64,000 nucleotides of DNA from Opisthorchis felineus (GCA_004794785.1 SJOL01007465.1:66542-130541); one strand, 5' to 3'; numbered from the stretch's first letter, positions 26,475 to 39,299 are shown. The notes: generated from the sequence alone by a model not told the origin. Numbers and translations: made by a program.

Positions 26475-27819
26475 TTTGAGTTGCTGCTCTGTGCAATCCT
26501 GTCTATCGAAAGCTGACTGTGGTGTGGCCAAGTTGGACCCATTACTAATTAAGAGATGCAGCTCATCACATGACACTCTGGAGGAAGCTGTGTCGAAAAG
26601 TGATGAGGGGAAGGAACAACTTGTAGGTGAACTGAGTACTTTCCAGTGCCATCGAGAGGTGATGGTCGTCCATTGCACCATCGTCACTACTACAAGATTA
26701 GCACTCAGATTCCCAGTAAGCATCACAAACTAAGGACTATGTGCTCCATGAACACGTTCATTTTGTTGGAAGATCTCGGCTTTCATTGAGTCCGGGTTGA
26801 AGCATACCATGACCAAGGCACTGATGACATACACTTTTAGTCATAATGTTGCTCGAGGACATTTAATTCTCATGTCGCAATCAACCAAAGCCCTTTGAGC
26901 GCAAAAATTAACTCCAGGTTGTCCCTCAAACATCCTTTAAGGACAAACAGGTAGGCCAACTCTGGAAGTATGATTGATGTTGGAAGACTGCGAGCTTAGG
27001 ATGGACATGGAGTTTTTATCTTGCAGCCTTGTTTCACATTGCTATGACACATAAGTTTTGAGCGTATCCAGCGTCCTAGTTAATCCTAATCTGACTCATT
27101 CGAAGAATTGCTGTTATTTCGTAAAAAGCTAGCCTGAGTATTTGTTGTTGAGTTCTCCTTTGATTCCCCCCAATTGAGTCCTGAAATTGACGGCTTTGTG
27201 TTAAATAAGATGAGTAAAAAGTGGCAAAATATTGGATAACTGGACCAAGAGGATAGAACATAATTTAGGTGTAAACCTAAAGATCACTGCTGACTTCGTT
27301 TAGGAAGATAGAGTTTCTCTAAACCCATAGCCACTATCCAGTCACAATTCCGCAAACACCGTTTGGAATTTGAAAAATGAAGTGAATTACTGAATCACGT
27401 GTGGTAGCTGCTGCTCCCGGGCTGCCCAGACGGAGGAATGCGACTTACATGGAGGCCCCAACAAGGAGCTTTTGCTTGCAATTGGGTCTAACCAACAAGG
27501 CAGCATAGCGAACCTTGAGGTTTCAAGTCCCTTGAGTGTCCAGTAACAATGTTTGATCGATCCGTTTTTTCAGTACCAGCCAGCTATGTGGTTTGTCCAA
27601 GGAGAAAACACCTCTTCTGGCGAGCACGTTGTTGTCCCGAATGGTGAAATAAGGGCGCTTCATTCGCCAACTATTGGCTGTTTAATATTGAAAGGTTACC
27701 GGGATTCCATCAACGGGAATCCCCAGACCGAACTGACGCTTCTGCCATTCAACTTGGTGACAACATCGTCGCCATTGTTCCAAGTCTCTAGCAGTGAATA
27801 TACGAGTATGCGCGAGTAA
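26475..27819 (+). CDS. Candidate last two exons of an unidentified gene
   Basis: Exon 26475-26715 follows an AG at ATGTGCACTTCAG and ends in phase 0 at CCCA/GTAAGC. The next exon, 27574-27819, follows a strong acceptor (CGATCCGTTTTTTCAG), starts in phase 0 and ends in TAA. Joined, they give about 161 residues: a cysteine-containing first part and a hydrophilic second part with no transmembrane segment. The intron would be 858 bp. An overlapping minus frame at 26394-26726 is also open, so strand choice rests on the splice sites. I recognise no family. Upstream exons were not found; the first exon needs two bases from a preceding exon. Frames of this length also occur by chance here, hence modest confidence. 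Confidence 0.33.
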
Positions 27820-30800
27820 CGGGCCAGTTATTCACATTTTGAGAGGAGTACGGAGAAGCCGGTCACCTGTAGCATATGGAAACAAGGAACAGTCGAGATA
27901 CTCATTAAAAATGGGGGAGTAGGCACGAAAATATTTCTGGTCAGTTTCCAGTACTCATATCGAAACTAACGGACGCCTTTCATGTACGGATACTTTTCGG
28001 TCGTACTGATTGTACGACCGGAAACAGTGTACTTTACTAACCTTTGAGTATATGTAACAGAATATTTCTTATATACTCGCCAAAAATATGAGCAATGCAC
28101 TCAGGATAGTTATCTGTTTACCAATCGCGGGTTGGTGTTAACAAGAACAATGTTACCACCGAGATGTCTGAGTTTTTTTCAGTAGGCGATCGGTGGACCT
28201 GAACAAAAAAGAATTATGCACATTTGTAAAGAAATGTTATCCACATCATATTATCAATACATGCAAGCGCCACTAAGTTTCATTAAGTGCCCTCAGTCGT
28301 CCCTTGGGATACATCCGTTAGTAGACTCCAATGATCCAGGCGGTGAATTACTATGTAACCGAGCCAACAATACGGCGCAGTACTGCTGTTCGTATCCCGT
28401 TCACTTTACATGCTACTCATGAGTAGTAAAATTAATATGGGATGTACATTTGGAGTCAGCCTCAGTCACTCGACAGCCAGGTGCCCGCAGCTAGATGATC
28501 ATTCACGTTTGCCGCATGAATGGAACCTTTGCAGCATTGCGTTCTTGAGTGCGCGGAAGAAATTTCTAACTGTCGTTAAGGATTCTAAATGGCTCGGACT
28601 AAGCTGTGAACGCATTCGTTTGCGTCGAACATGTATACAAGAGCGATTTATTGGATTCGATTCGTTCGTAAGCTGAGTACACATGTTTCGTTCAGTAGCC
28701 AGGAATGTGGAGCAAATTATCACGTGATCAACCCTTATATATACAGATAAGTACAATGAATCAAAATGACAGTGAACTGAGCTACATTTCCAGGCCTAGC
28801 CACATCTAATATGAAAACCTACTAAATGAAATGTCATTGAGGCCACCTAATTTTTCGTAAAATTTTCTGGTTCGCTTCAGTAAAGTCACCAAACTCGAAG
28901 CACAGACGAATCAGCCTGAGGTACGGTGCCGTCTCTGTTTTTCCCATTCTTAAGACACTCTTTCTTCAATATGACTGTTTCTTCGTTTACGATTAGTTTG
29001 TTTATGCTTCACCACCTAACTTACTGCCGGCATGACTCTGTAATTTGGAAATTCACCGGCGGATATCGGTTTGTAGTTAAAGCACTGAGAGTCTGTCGCG
29101 AGTGGCTTGCTGCTCGTCACTTAAGGACTCGCAGAAAATGTGACATCAGAGAATTTCACCCATTGTTGCATTGTCAGACAACAACTAAAGCACTAACCAG
29201 TAATCCTTTCAAAACCCGGAAAACAGTGAAATTCGTCCGGATAAGGAATGGTAATAACTTGGAGGAGCAGTATTTTATCTCTTCACTTGATTGAATAATC
29301 ACATTTGGACTGATCAGAAGCAGTTTAATCCGTTTTTCACCAACTCTCTGGTTATCCGTGCAACTCTACGCCTCACCCTAGGTATAATCTCAAGTAATAT
29401 TTCCCAGTGATGATGCAGTGATGCAGTTCACTCGGTTAAACAATGCTTCATCTCCCCTCACTTGATAGAATCGTCATACTTTAAGTTATCAGAGGTGATA
29501 TATTGCTTTTGTTATCTCACTTTGAGCACAACGCCAGGCCTCTCTCTAGGAATGGCCTTACATTTTTCGTATAACCTGATTCAGTAGTGCAGGTAGTCCG
29601 GAAGAGGTTTTGAGAGGGAGGTATTTCTGTTTAACAAAATATTCCAGTTTGTCCTGCCAGTGCAAACTCAACTTTTGGCACATTCGCTTAGATTATACGC
29701 GTGCATCACTGCGATACCTATGCGCTTCGGACGGTCTAATCACCTGACAAGTCAGCCTCGTTCGACAGCTACGCATTCGAATTTACCGGTTATAGATGAA
29801 ATAGCTGTGTGTTCCAGGCAGTCAATTAAGAATACCTTTCACCAAAAAATACATATAGGGCTTTAAATCTTTGTAAGTCCCTTTTTGACTGACTTGCCGC
29901 AAGATAACGTATAGTTCCAAACTGAGCTTCTCGAAGTTTATCGTGTTGGACGAAATGTATATCTGAGTTGGTCAACCCAACCCACTTTTCTAAGATATCT
30001 CATCTCGCATCGTACCTCCTCCGGATGCTTTTCCACTCGAGGTCGTATCCTCACAAGCGAACAAGGTGATATGACGTGCGGCAAACGTTAACCATCGACA
30101 AAATCGAATGTTACAAGTGTAATTCTTTGTCCTTGGAGCATCGATCTGAGGTGAGCAGGGGTAAACAGGAACCATGATTAGTTTCACTGCTGAAGTGGGT
30201 AATGGGTGTGATACCATCCATGCAATCGCGCAAACGCTGCTGGAAAATACTGGCGGCCAGTCTGTGATATCAACCGGCTTGGCAGAGTTACAAGTAAAAA
30301 AAAAGCTTGTTACAGGTTATTGGAATGGCAAAACAGGAGAAATTTTCAAGCAAACGTTTCATACAATTGAAAATAGGCAAGATGGATAACGTGGGGATTA
30401 GTACACAAGTTGCAGTAAACTCATTGTAGTGACAGACGAAAAGAACTGAGAGCCTAATGAGGTCGTGTTCACGATGACCGATATTCGGATGGAACACTCC
30501 AGGTCCACCAAATTAGCTCGGATGAGCCAGGTGAATTTGAGGTATCTTATACCGAATTCTATAGTGCTGGTGGTCGAATTTTGGTTCACAACCTAACCTT
30601 ACGAGTTCTTGTCACCATTGGGAAAACTGTGGTTATTAGCTTTATACGTCTACTGACAACCGGACTGCAACAGCAACAGCGAATGGTCATGTGAAACAGA
30701 CTGCCAGATAACGTCCCAAATCTTCACAGGAACATTCAACTCACATTGGTGTGCACGTGTGTGTGGCTCACATTTCATGTGCGATTAAAACCAACCGACA

Positions 30801-33400
30801 GAGGGATATTTTCAGCACCAAAAGTTCAAGTCATACATCATTGAGACTTCAGGGCAACAGTCTCACGCCCCCTGTACAAGGACCTTAACTGCGCGGGTTT
30901 TTGTCCTGTACTGATTTCCTTGAAGAATCAAAGCTTATGTTAGTCTAGAAAGTAGCACGGCTCTTGGTCTGCGATTTGTGATCTCTTCACTGTCACTGAC
31001 GGAACTAAAACAACTTCCCAGACAATAATCTTCCAGACCATCTGTAACGTAACATTATAACTAGCTATTGCTTTGAATTCGAAAACCGAGGAGCACTTGG
31101 CGTAATTTGTGCCTCTCGGGCAGTATCGTGGGCTCAATCTGTATGGTCCACAGGGCCAACTCCCAAAATCCGTATGATGGCCATTCCAAGACACTCAATA
31201 TCTCGTCGACAGCTAAATATAACATGAATGATGACAGCAGACAATCTTACCCAACTCGGATTTAACTGAGAAATGTGAAAGAGGGCTGACGAGGAACTCT
31301 CACATAATGCATGAATAGTCTTCACACAAATGTCCGGTAAACCATGCTTGGTCAAACATTTTCAGACAGCAGCTCTATCGACTGGGCAAAAAGGCCCTCT
31401 GATAACAACCAGGACAGTAGGCTGAGGATAGGCATGACAATTAACATACGACGGAAATATGGTCTGTACAGCAACGTCTGTGACCATAGCCCACCTCACA
31501 GATCCACTGTTCTCCGCGAGCAGCTTGGATACACCCGACAGCAAGCCAACATCGTGGTGGTTGCACTTCCGCAGAGCCTTACTTCTTTGTCCCAGATTAT
31601 CTGAAAGAGTGAGTTGGGGAGCTAAGTATAGCCAGACCTCCGACTTCAGACAGAATTAGGTGTAATCTGTCATGATCACAACAGATACCTAAATCTTAGT
31701 GTCCCTCCTCATAGTGTGGGAATGCTCGTGACTCCGGATATCAATCAACAAAAAGGCTTCAGTTAGCTCCTCGGGAATCTCGTTTTATCAAGCAAAATGG
31801 CTGAGTTTTTATTGGTGTATAAACCGTCTTCCTGATCTACGTTCGGAACCCTGAACTAGCTGTTCGAATTCGCCTGGTTGTGATTGGTCCGGCTCCTGAT
31901 TGGTTCGTTGGTGGCTTGTGGCAGGCGGCCATTGTTATTCGCAGTGCCCCGCATTGCTGACCAAAACAAATGAAGCTTGCTAACTGGTCACCCTTGTCTT
32001 GCGCTGACCTTCAACTGTACATTGCACAATATTGAGATGAAAGGTTGACAGACATCGAACCAGATTCGGACATTTTTGGCTGATCCTGTTACTGTGTCAG
32101 TTGTTGCATCGCATCCTGCCCCTACGCAAAAAAATGTCCTGTCCGAGACTTGTGCACCGCCAAACACTGCAGTCGAAATTAGTAAAGTGAAGCGGTTGCT
32201 GCACTCCTCCCTATTTTCGGTGCAGAGAAATGAAGGACGTGTTATGGTCTGAAACAAATGTGTTACTATGGTGATGCTACTACGCTTATGGCAGGTAGCT
32301 GGGTGACAATGTCTCACTGGAATGAAGTCGCCCTGGCAACAGACCAAGGGTATGGAGGCAGTGTAATCCGGGATGGGCTAGTGTGTTTCCACCGTTGACG
32401 GCGTTAAAAACTATCGTGTGCAGTCTATGATATCTAACTAAATTGACCGACAAGTGAAGTTTTTTCTGAGTAAGTTAATGCTATAAAGGCGAATTGTCTT
32501 TAAAGGTCTACAAACCAAAGGAACTTTGCCGGCTTGTTGCCGAAAGATGGTGTCTGATTGTTCAATGCCATATCGTCGGTGCAACAGAAGTGGGCGAGGC
32601 CGTGGACCTTGGCTTTTTGAAACTTCGTTTAAACGTCGTCCGACGACATAGCTAAAAGTGAAAAAGGTAAGACTGGCTCCTCACTTTTAGGCTGCAAAGT
32701 AGATTAGTTTTTACCGGAAAGAACCCAATAATACTGCGGTAAAGACAGGTAGTGACGATTATGACTGGTAGATTTTATAAGATAAATCAAGGTCGATAGC
32801 GAAGAAAAATTCATTCTTCTGAGAGGTGGGGTTTAAAACAGCTAATTCATGAATCACAAAGCTCACACTGTGTGGTTCTGTAGAGTTCGAGCGGAAAACC
32901 TATTGTGTCAGAAATTTGGTCTGCTCGAAGGAATTGGTTTCTCTTAGAAAGAAAGCCAGTATTTGGGAACGCTCTGTATGTGCTAAAGTTACTGTTACGT
33001 CAAGAACTTGACTGTGGTCCCTCTGAGGAAATCCAGAAAATGCAAACGTCATCGTCTATGTGGCAGTTCCAAGAGCACCATCTTTTAAGGTTTTTGTTCT
33101 CAGTTGAGGAAATAATCTAATAGAGTTGTGTTCTGACTAGCTGAACGGTCTTGCAACTCCATCGGTCCTTGGCTTCCTGCTCCGCCCAGATCGACTGCGA
33201 GCGAACTAGCCGACGGTCTCGAGATAAACGAGTCATTTTGACTATATTCATTTGGAATCAATAAGTCTTTTTTACCATTGTTTTCCCCTCTTTTCTACTT
33301 TACAAATCTACGAGTACGTGCGTTAATTTGCCTGGAAACAATATACTCTCAGCACTGATCACGTCGGCTAGTCATAAGAAATATCACGGATTGGCTCTCT
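27820..33400. other. No recognised gene
   Basis: Nothing with a recognisable domain. At about 31877-31905 two ATTGGT boxes (reverse-strand CCAAT) lie 18 bp apart, in a GC-richer patch, and could be a promoter fragment or repeat. A plus frame around 32045-32240 reads smoothly but lacks a defined donor. Confidence 0.4.
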
Positions 33401-33404
33401 GACT

Positions 33405-33513
33405 GCCTTAAAACCCGACGAACCTGGTACCTCACTCACTTGGACTGACGAATCTTTTGTGACAGAAAAGCGAAACGGGGCCTAGCAATAAATCCACCGA
33501 TTATTTATCAAAC
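33405..33513 (+). mobile_element. Penelope-like 3' terminal fragment, copy 1
   Basis: Homologous over about 105 bp to 45321-45425: CCTTAAA, AACCTGGTA, CTGACGA..CTTTTGTG, AAAAGCGAAACG, GC.CAGCAATAAAT or GCCTAGCAATAAAT, CCGATTATT. It contains the hairpin core CTGACGA / CTTTT / AAAAG / GAAACG at 33445-33477 and AATAAA about 12 bp later. The layout matches the 3' end of PLEs. It stops 30 bp before LINE-derived sequence. Confidence 0.5.
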
Positions 33514-33544
33514 CTCTCTGAAACGTCCATTAGTTTATATTGCA

Positions 33545-34830
33545 AATCCGACAGAGGTGGCCATAAAGAGGAAGAATGTTGAACCATCTTCTGTTCAAGG
33601 CTGTCCTTCGTTTTCGAACACATATACGGAGTCAGATCATGCCCTGCTTCTTGCAGGTGTTTTCGTTCGTTTAACAGCTACCAAGGAAAAGACCTTTCAC
33701 CACTATGACATTCACTGCATTCAAGGTGCGGTCGTCAAAGGATTTTACCAAAAGCAGCTGTCTAGACAGTCTATGGACGCGAAACAAACCGGTTCACCAA
33801 CTGAAGACCGGTCCAAAATCCGAATCGCTAGAGATTCGGCTTTTGACTGTGTACGCTCCAAAACAAGACCACGGCCCATTTCACTCTGTGTCTGATCAAA
33901 GTGAGAGAGGCTACCCTACTGAGAAGACAATAAGATTTATCAAGAAGACCTCTGAAACGATACATAACTCGCAGTCGCAAAAATGTCCGGGAGAAGCAGT
34001 GGCCAAGGGAACCTGAAGAAATGGCAGTGGTTGGAAATAATAGAGCTCCTTCCCAACTTGCCTGCAACACCTGGTCAAAAAAAGCCGCATGCGGGTGAAG
34101 TCATTCGGAACTCAAAGCGCTATTACAGGACTGGACGAGTGCACCGACAAAGACGACTATGACATTACAATTACTAGAGATAGTGGACAACAGATTTACC
34201 TTTCTGGGTGGTCGTATTACGTCAGATAGCAAAAGCACCGACAAAGTGAATCTTAAAATCGTTAAATTCGTTGTGCCCTTCTCCAAATTAGGCATCTCTG
34301 GAGTCGAAGTGACATTACCAGGCCGGGTCTACAAAGCGAGAGTGCATCCAGTGTTGCTTTGCAGCTCTGTAGTCTGTCCGCTGTGAGTTGAGGACAAAAA
34401 AGATTGCTTGCTTTTGACCATCGCTCTCTTCGAGATAGTACGCGTGTATCATAGGAACATTCAGTTAGCAGTGCTGAAGTTCGACGAATGCTTTTTTGGC
34501 AACAAATCAGCTGCTAACCCAACTATTGAGTTGATTCGGCTGTAACAACTACCCTGGCATGGTCATGTGTTCCTCAAGGTAGGTGATCGGTTGCCTCGCC
34601 GTGCCCTGTTTGCTGGCCTAGGTTCCCACTGGAAGGTACCAAAAGGTGGACAGTAAATGACATTGAGACGGAGCATGGAAAATATAAAAAAGGGTCTTGG
34701 GTGCACTAATGTGTGTTATCTGCGAGGTTGGGATACCAAAGAGCCACAATATGAATGCTTGGATATGCTCACCAACATGACGATGTCACGCAAACTTTGG
34801 CAGTGTCGTATCTACTTTCTTGTTGTTAAT
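33545..34830 (+). pseudogene. CR1-like LINE remnant lacking the reverse-transcriptase core
   Basis: Three blocks of a CR1-type non-LTR retrotransposon ORF2 follow one another. 33557-33760 encodes the end of the APE endonuclease, including the SDHAL motif (SDH codons 33632-33640). 33900-34092 encodes the connector, including a VGNNRA motif just before a TGA at 34093. 34105-34830 encodes the region after the RT: LLQDW, then LEIVDN, FTFLGGRIT, GRVY, and further on DRLPRRALFAG and MSRKLWQ. Members of this clade normally have about 270 residues of RT between the second and third blocks; here they are joined directly, so the catalytic palm is missing. Several stops and frame changes are present. 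Confidence 0.75.
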
Positions 34831-36500
34831 AATTAAATGACTGTTCCCTTTCACTTCTCCTTTTGTTGTAGGTGTTCTGTATCCCCTCTGTCCCGCACTA
34901 CTCACCGTCATAAGCTGTGGCGACCTCAACTACGTACATGACTGTTAAATTGATGGGAAGTGAACCGGATATGACTTTCCTCTCCATGGCCACATATCAA
35001 GTTCCAGCCGAAAGAAAATGTGGTTTTGTACCTCACTTTAGGCCTCGACTCTTATCAGGGGTGTCATCTGGTAAGATCACAATGCTATAGTGCATTGTCT
35101 TCAGATGTTACCTGTTGCTGCAATTCTACTGTGGTGTACTGATAGGTAGAAGAAGTTGACGCAGGAATGAACGATGTATTGCGTAACTGGGACTACGATT
35201 CGTTTTTTCAGACTTACCATGATAGAAATGACGCACTCATCTAGGTTTTCGCTAGTTGCTGAAAACTAGTTTGCTCTTTCCTTTCTGTACTGACATCGTC
35301 GGCTTGCATTTGGGTGGTGATTTCAAGTTTTAAATTTTGGCAGTGGCTCCTTGGTGGACATATACTAACGTGGACCGTCTTTTTATCCAGAAATGATACA
35401 TTTGGAAGCATCGAATACACTTTCAGACATGTGAAGCCTCTTCCACCCTCAGTAGAGTTTGGCTGGTGTTCTCGGTCCCGAGATGTGTTTGCGTGCCCAA
35501 GCGTTATCAGCATTCATGACCAGAACATCACTTGTTTTTTTCCATTGCGGTAGTCGTCATGGTATCAGTCTGGTGTCTCCGACTCCATTCTGTAAACTAA
35601 ATGAGGTGTTTGTTTGTTTAGACGCACGGATCGAGTATTCCAAAGCTGATACTCTCGACCATGGAAGAGGTGACTCATCGTCACTCTGGAGCTGGACTTC
35701 CCTTCTTGTCCAATTTAGCAGGGTGGCGTTTGTGAGGTATATTTCTATAGAGTGGCCCACGTGTGCTTGGGCAGCACCCGACCTCACTTGCTCGCCCTCT
35801 GTTTGTAGAAGCCGTGAGTCGGGATTCGAAAAAAGAGTGCATTTTCACTTGGTAATTCGAGCTGGGTGGCACAGTATCGTGCGTATGGTCTCAGAATGCT
35901 GCACAGTTTCCCTGTGAGAGTGTTCTCAAAATGAGCTTCAATTTCCGGGTGCAGTTGTTTGGGGTCATCCAAAAGATATACTCATTGGTTACCCTTTGGA
36001 TAGCCCTAAGCCAGTAGAACATCATTGGGTAGAACAGCGCGCGATCAGAGAACTGCAGTGATTTTTTTAAAAACATTCGGCCGGATGACCAGTGATATCC
36101 ACACCTACGACCACAGTTGGGTACCCGATCTTGATTGTGGTAAACGGGTTGCGTTTACCTGCGTTGGGGTTCACGAAAATCACCTAATATTAGTTAAAGA
36201 ACATTACAGTTACCGGGGGAAAGGAAGTACAATACTTGTTTGTTCGATGAGGTTACGCTAATCTAGTCCTGGTTGACAGTTTAAGTTTATTTTTCTGCAC
36301 TTGTGTCGCACTGTCTCACAATTACTATGACTAATATGCCATCTAGCTAGTCCCAGTCACTCGTGAGTATGCCTTCTGTTAGCATCCAACGACACGTCAT
36401 ACCTATATTGGGGCCGGAATCTTTGGACAGTACCGGAACTAAGATAAGTCCTGAATATTAAGATAACCGAAATATGAAAAAATATGGCATGAAATAAGCG
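34831..36500. other. No recognised gene
   Basis: A 152-codon plus frame (35459-35917) is overlapped by open frames on the other strand and has no domain or splice support. A GGGATTCGAA at about 35820 is B-box-like, but no A box was found nearby. Confidence 0.4.
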
Positions 36501-36505
36501 AAGTA

Positions 36506-36583
36506 CACTCATTTGCAAACAAATTTGGTTCTGCGAGAGACTCACCTGGAACCCAGCTGAATCTCTCGTTTATGATGTTTCTA
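36506..36583 (-). repeat. R1 copy, left arm of a palindrome
   Basis: This 78-nt stretch is nearly the exact reverse complement of 36676-36753, with only scattered mismatches such as TTCTGCGAG against CTCGCAAAA. The R1 sequence continues beyond the arm to about 36660 through the GCACCAGGCCGCCTCATG block. Confidence 0.85.
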
Positions 36584-36675
36584 AGCAATTGAATATGCTG
36601 CACCAGGCCGCCTCATGTTTCAGTTGGTACGATTTTCGAAATATCGCGATACATGTATAGACGTAATGCACTATT

Positions 36676-36900
36676 TAGAAACATCATAAACGAGAGATTC
36701 AGCTGGGTTCCAGGTGAGTCTCTCGCAAAACCAAATTTGTTTGCAAATGAGTGTGCAATTAGTGCAATTTGGTTTCAAGTAGAACATACGTTTGACGGAA
36801 ACTCGGGGACTGCACTTACCTGATGAGCCCCAAGAAGGGCGAAGCCGGTCGTGGGTTTTCAGCAACTTTATGAGTGGTGCATTACGTCTGTATCCCGAAG
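36676..36900 (+). repeat. R1 copy, right arm and 3' part
   Basis: A well-preserved R1 copy: AACATCATAAACGAGAG, GGTTCCAGGTGAGTC, TTTGCAAATGAGTG, AACTCGGGGACTGCAC, CCCAAGAAGGGCGA, GTCGTGGG and TATGAGTGGTG in order. Its first 78 nt pair with 36506-36583. Confidence 0.85.
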
Positions 36901-36959
36901 ATCGTATGGATCATCAGGCAGCAGCAGCCCCCGACTTCAGTTAGGTCTTAACGGCAGAC

Positions 36960-37080
36960 CCAGCTGAAGTTCTCGTTTACGATATTATTCACAAAGGAGA
37001 CATTCAGCTGGAATTCGGCTGAATCATCCATCAAAACCAAACTGGTGTGCAAATGAGTGACTGTATCTCGCGAACTGTCC
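36960..37080 (+). repeat. R1 dispersed repeat fragment
   Basis: Same orientation as the preceding copy: CAGCTGAAGTTCTCGTTTACGATATT, then GGAGACATTCAGCTGG, AAACCAAACTGGTGTGCAAATGAGTG and TCGCGAACT. Probably a second, older unit in tandem. Confidence 0.55.
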
Positions 37081-37799
37081 CTTCCTAACACTGATATCGT
37101 TTATATACGGTTCCGAAATAAGATCACGCATAATCGTTTGAACCGGTCTTTTTGGAAAGCAACTGACGCCTAATAGGTCCAGACGGTCTGGTCTGGAATT
37201 CATATGATTGGAAGGGCAACACGATTGTGGTCTTTTGTCCGCCTTCTCTTACACCTACGTGTCAGTGACTAGTGGCTAAGTCAAGTGTGTCAAATCAAAC
37301 AGACTGACCCCTGAGCTCATCAGTGCGGGGCTGGAAGGGAGAATTCATATTCTTTATCTCAGTTAAATTTTGTCACATCAATACTTAACGGAACATTTCC
37401 TTGCCGAACTAAGTCAGAGGAACTCACGCTTTTTCAGCACCTATTCAGAGAAGCTGATTGAGAAAACCGGATAAAATGAAGATTTCATCTCACGGTGAAG
37501 TTCACCTGTGATTTGTCTGGAAGAATTCCATGATCAAATAAAGGCAAGACCACTTAATGGAAGGTAGCCTTCTCACTACCTCCTCTGCTAGCTCGGACAC
37601 ATATTGGGCGCAAAACATCGCTCGAAACAGCAAGTAAGCGTAATTTGACGGAGGTCACTGACCAGAGGGAGTCACATTCGGGCCATGTGAGACCCAACGT
37701 CTGTACAAAACGCTTCTGAAGGGTTGACAATACGGGTGCAAATTGTCCATGTACTAGAAAGAACCTTTGAGCAGTACATTCATCTGCATAGTATTATAA

Positions 37800-37990
37800 A
37801 CTAGGGTTTCGGGTGAGATTCGGCTGAGTCTGCTGTTAATTTGCAAGTGAGTGTTTATTGCCGCATACATGCACAAGTAGGAAAAAATTGATGGATATTA
37901 GGGGACTAGACCAACCGAATGCTCACAAAAAGGAATGAAACCGGCAGCGGGCCCTCTGGAGGTCTCATCGGCCGAACGAGTAGTGTTGAC
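37800..37990 (+). repeat. R1 dispersed repeat, degenerate
   Basis: Weak match: GAGATTCGGCTGAGTCT, TTTGCAAGTGAGTG, GACTAGACCAACCGAATGCTCACAAAAAGG, GAAACCGG and GAGTAGTG in R1 order. Confidence 0.4.
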
Positions 37991-38309
37991 TGCAGCAGCA
38001 TAGTTACGACAAAGCCATAGCAGGTGGTGTAAAGAGGAAAGCCCTTCGCCATAAAGTCAGTAATTAGCAAACACCAACTAAGCAGTTACAAACTGTTGGA
38101 CAGGAAAGTAAACGTCTCATATACACATAGTTTTTAAAAACTAAACGTTCTCACGCGTCTTCTGGATATTCATTGACTATAAACGAACACTGCAAAGCAG
38201 TTCCACAAGTTCCGTAATAAACTTCACCTTCCATTATACGCGGGGTGGAGCTTCGAGACCACAGACTACTCGCATGCTTCATCAGTAGCATCCGCCGTTA
38301 CACACCTTT

Positions 38310-39290
38310 CCCATTCAAAGGTCGCCTGCATACCACCAATTTCCATTTGCCTCTGTTAGGTCGGCTCTAGCAGTTGGTCTATTCGGCAGCACTTCGGGTG
38401 TATCGCGCCACCTCCGAAGCTGAATACCGTTTTCTCTCTTCGATTCTCGACCTCCCTGACTTATGTAGACGTTCCCCCGGCGGTCGGTAACGACAAACGG
38501 GCCTTGCCAGCGACTGCCCAGCTTCCGCAACCCCGTTCCACTCCTTCCGGGATTCTGATGATCCTTTCATTTGACCTTCGTGCCTATGGGGAATGGTCGT
38601 GTCTTTCTACTTGCTGTTTTCTGTCTAGTCCTTTGCTGAACGGCGGTCATGTTTTCTCAAGGTTTCCTCCTTTCCTCTCCTTGCTCCTCCGGAGACAAGG
38701 TGTTGTTGGCCACAACCCAATTTCCTGATCAACTGGAAGGCGCGGATGTCAACCGTACATCAGCATGAACGAAGACTTGCCTGTGGTTAGCTGTATCGAA
38801 ACACAATGTGCTAACAACAACATAGGCAGGTTCACTTCTCAGTCACTTTCTTTGGCCACCAGCCACTCCTTGATCGTCCGGTTATTGCGTTCGGTTAAGC
38901 CGTTTGTTTGCGGGTCCTTCACTGGTGAATCATCTCTCTTCTCCTGCTACTGCAACGTGGTCAGTAGCGCCTCGGCCAATTCCCGTGCCATACGTACCAG
39001 CTCCTCCACATTCAACTGGCCAACTGCTCTCGGCAACCTCAACTTGGCACCAAGCGCAGGCTGCTCCTCTGCTTGCTTCCAGAGGCATCTTTGTCTGTCC
39101 GTGTTTCCCTCTGTGTCCACTCAAGATAATATCCTGCGTCTGGTCCACGCAATTTGTGTTTGCGCTTCACCCTACCTGCTGTGTAGAGCTGATTCAGGTT
39201 CTGTTGCTTTTGGATCGTGCCTGCCAACATCGTGAAGGCTGCATACACCAGATTACAGTCAGATAGCTCAGCAGCTGATTGGTGGCTATA
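38310..39290 (-). pseudogene. Ty3/gypsy pol remnant: integrase
   Basis: Read on the minus strand, 38860-38915 gives DPQTNGLTERNNRTIKEW, the conserved end of the gypsy integrase core (PQTNGL.ER.N). 38750-38790 gives TGKSSFMLMYG then PRLPVDQE, the following conserved block. 38490-38525 gives LGSRWQGPFVV, the GPY/F motif of the integrase C-terminal domain. Stops and frame changes interrupt all of these. The part at 38930-39290 reads as a charged helical stretch in a different frame and may be gag-derived or rearranged. No LTR or primer-binding site was found next to it. Plus-strand frames at 38765-39266 are antisense shadows. Confidence 0.8.
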
Positions 39291-39299
39291 CCATAATTT

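Noticed and set aside
31877..31905. Paired ATTGGT boxes as a gene promoter
   Set aside because: No TATA box or start exon follows at a suitable distance on either strand.
35459..35917. 152-codon plus frame
   Set aside because: At this base composition the longest chance frame in 64 kb of six frames is of this order. It overlaps several open minus frames and has no domain, signal peptide or splice support.
38765..39266. Plus-strand frames of 156 and 120 codons
   Set aside because: They are antisense to recognisable gypsy integrase sequence on the minus strand, which explains the lack of stops.
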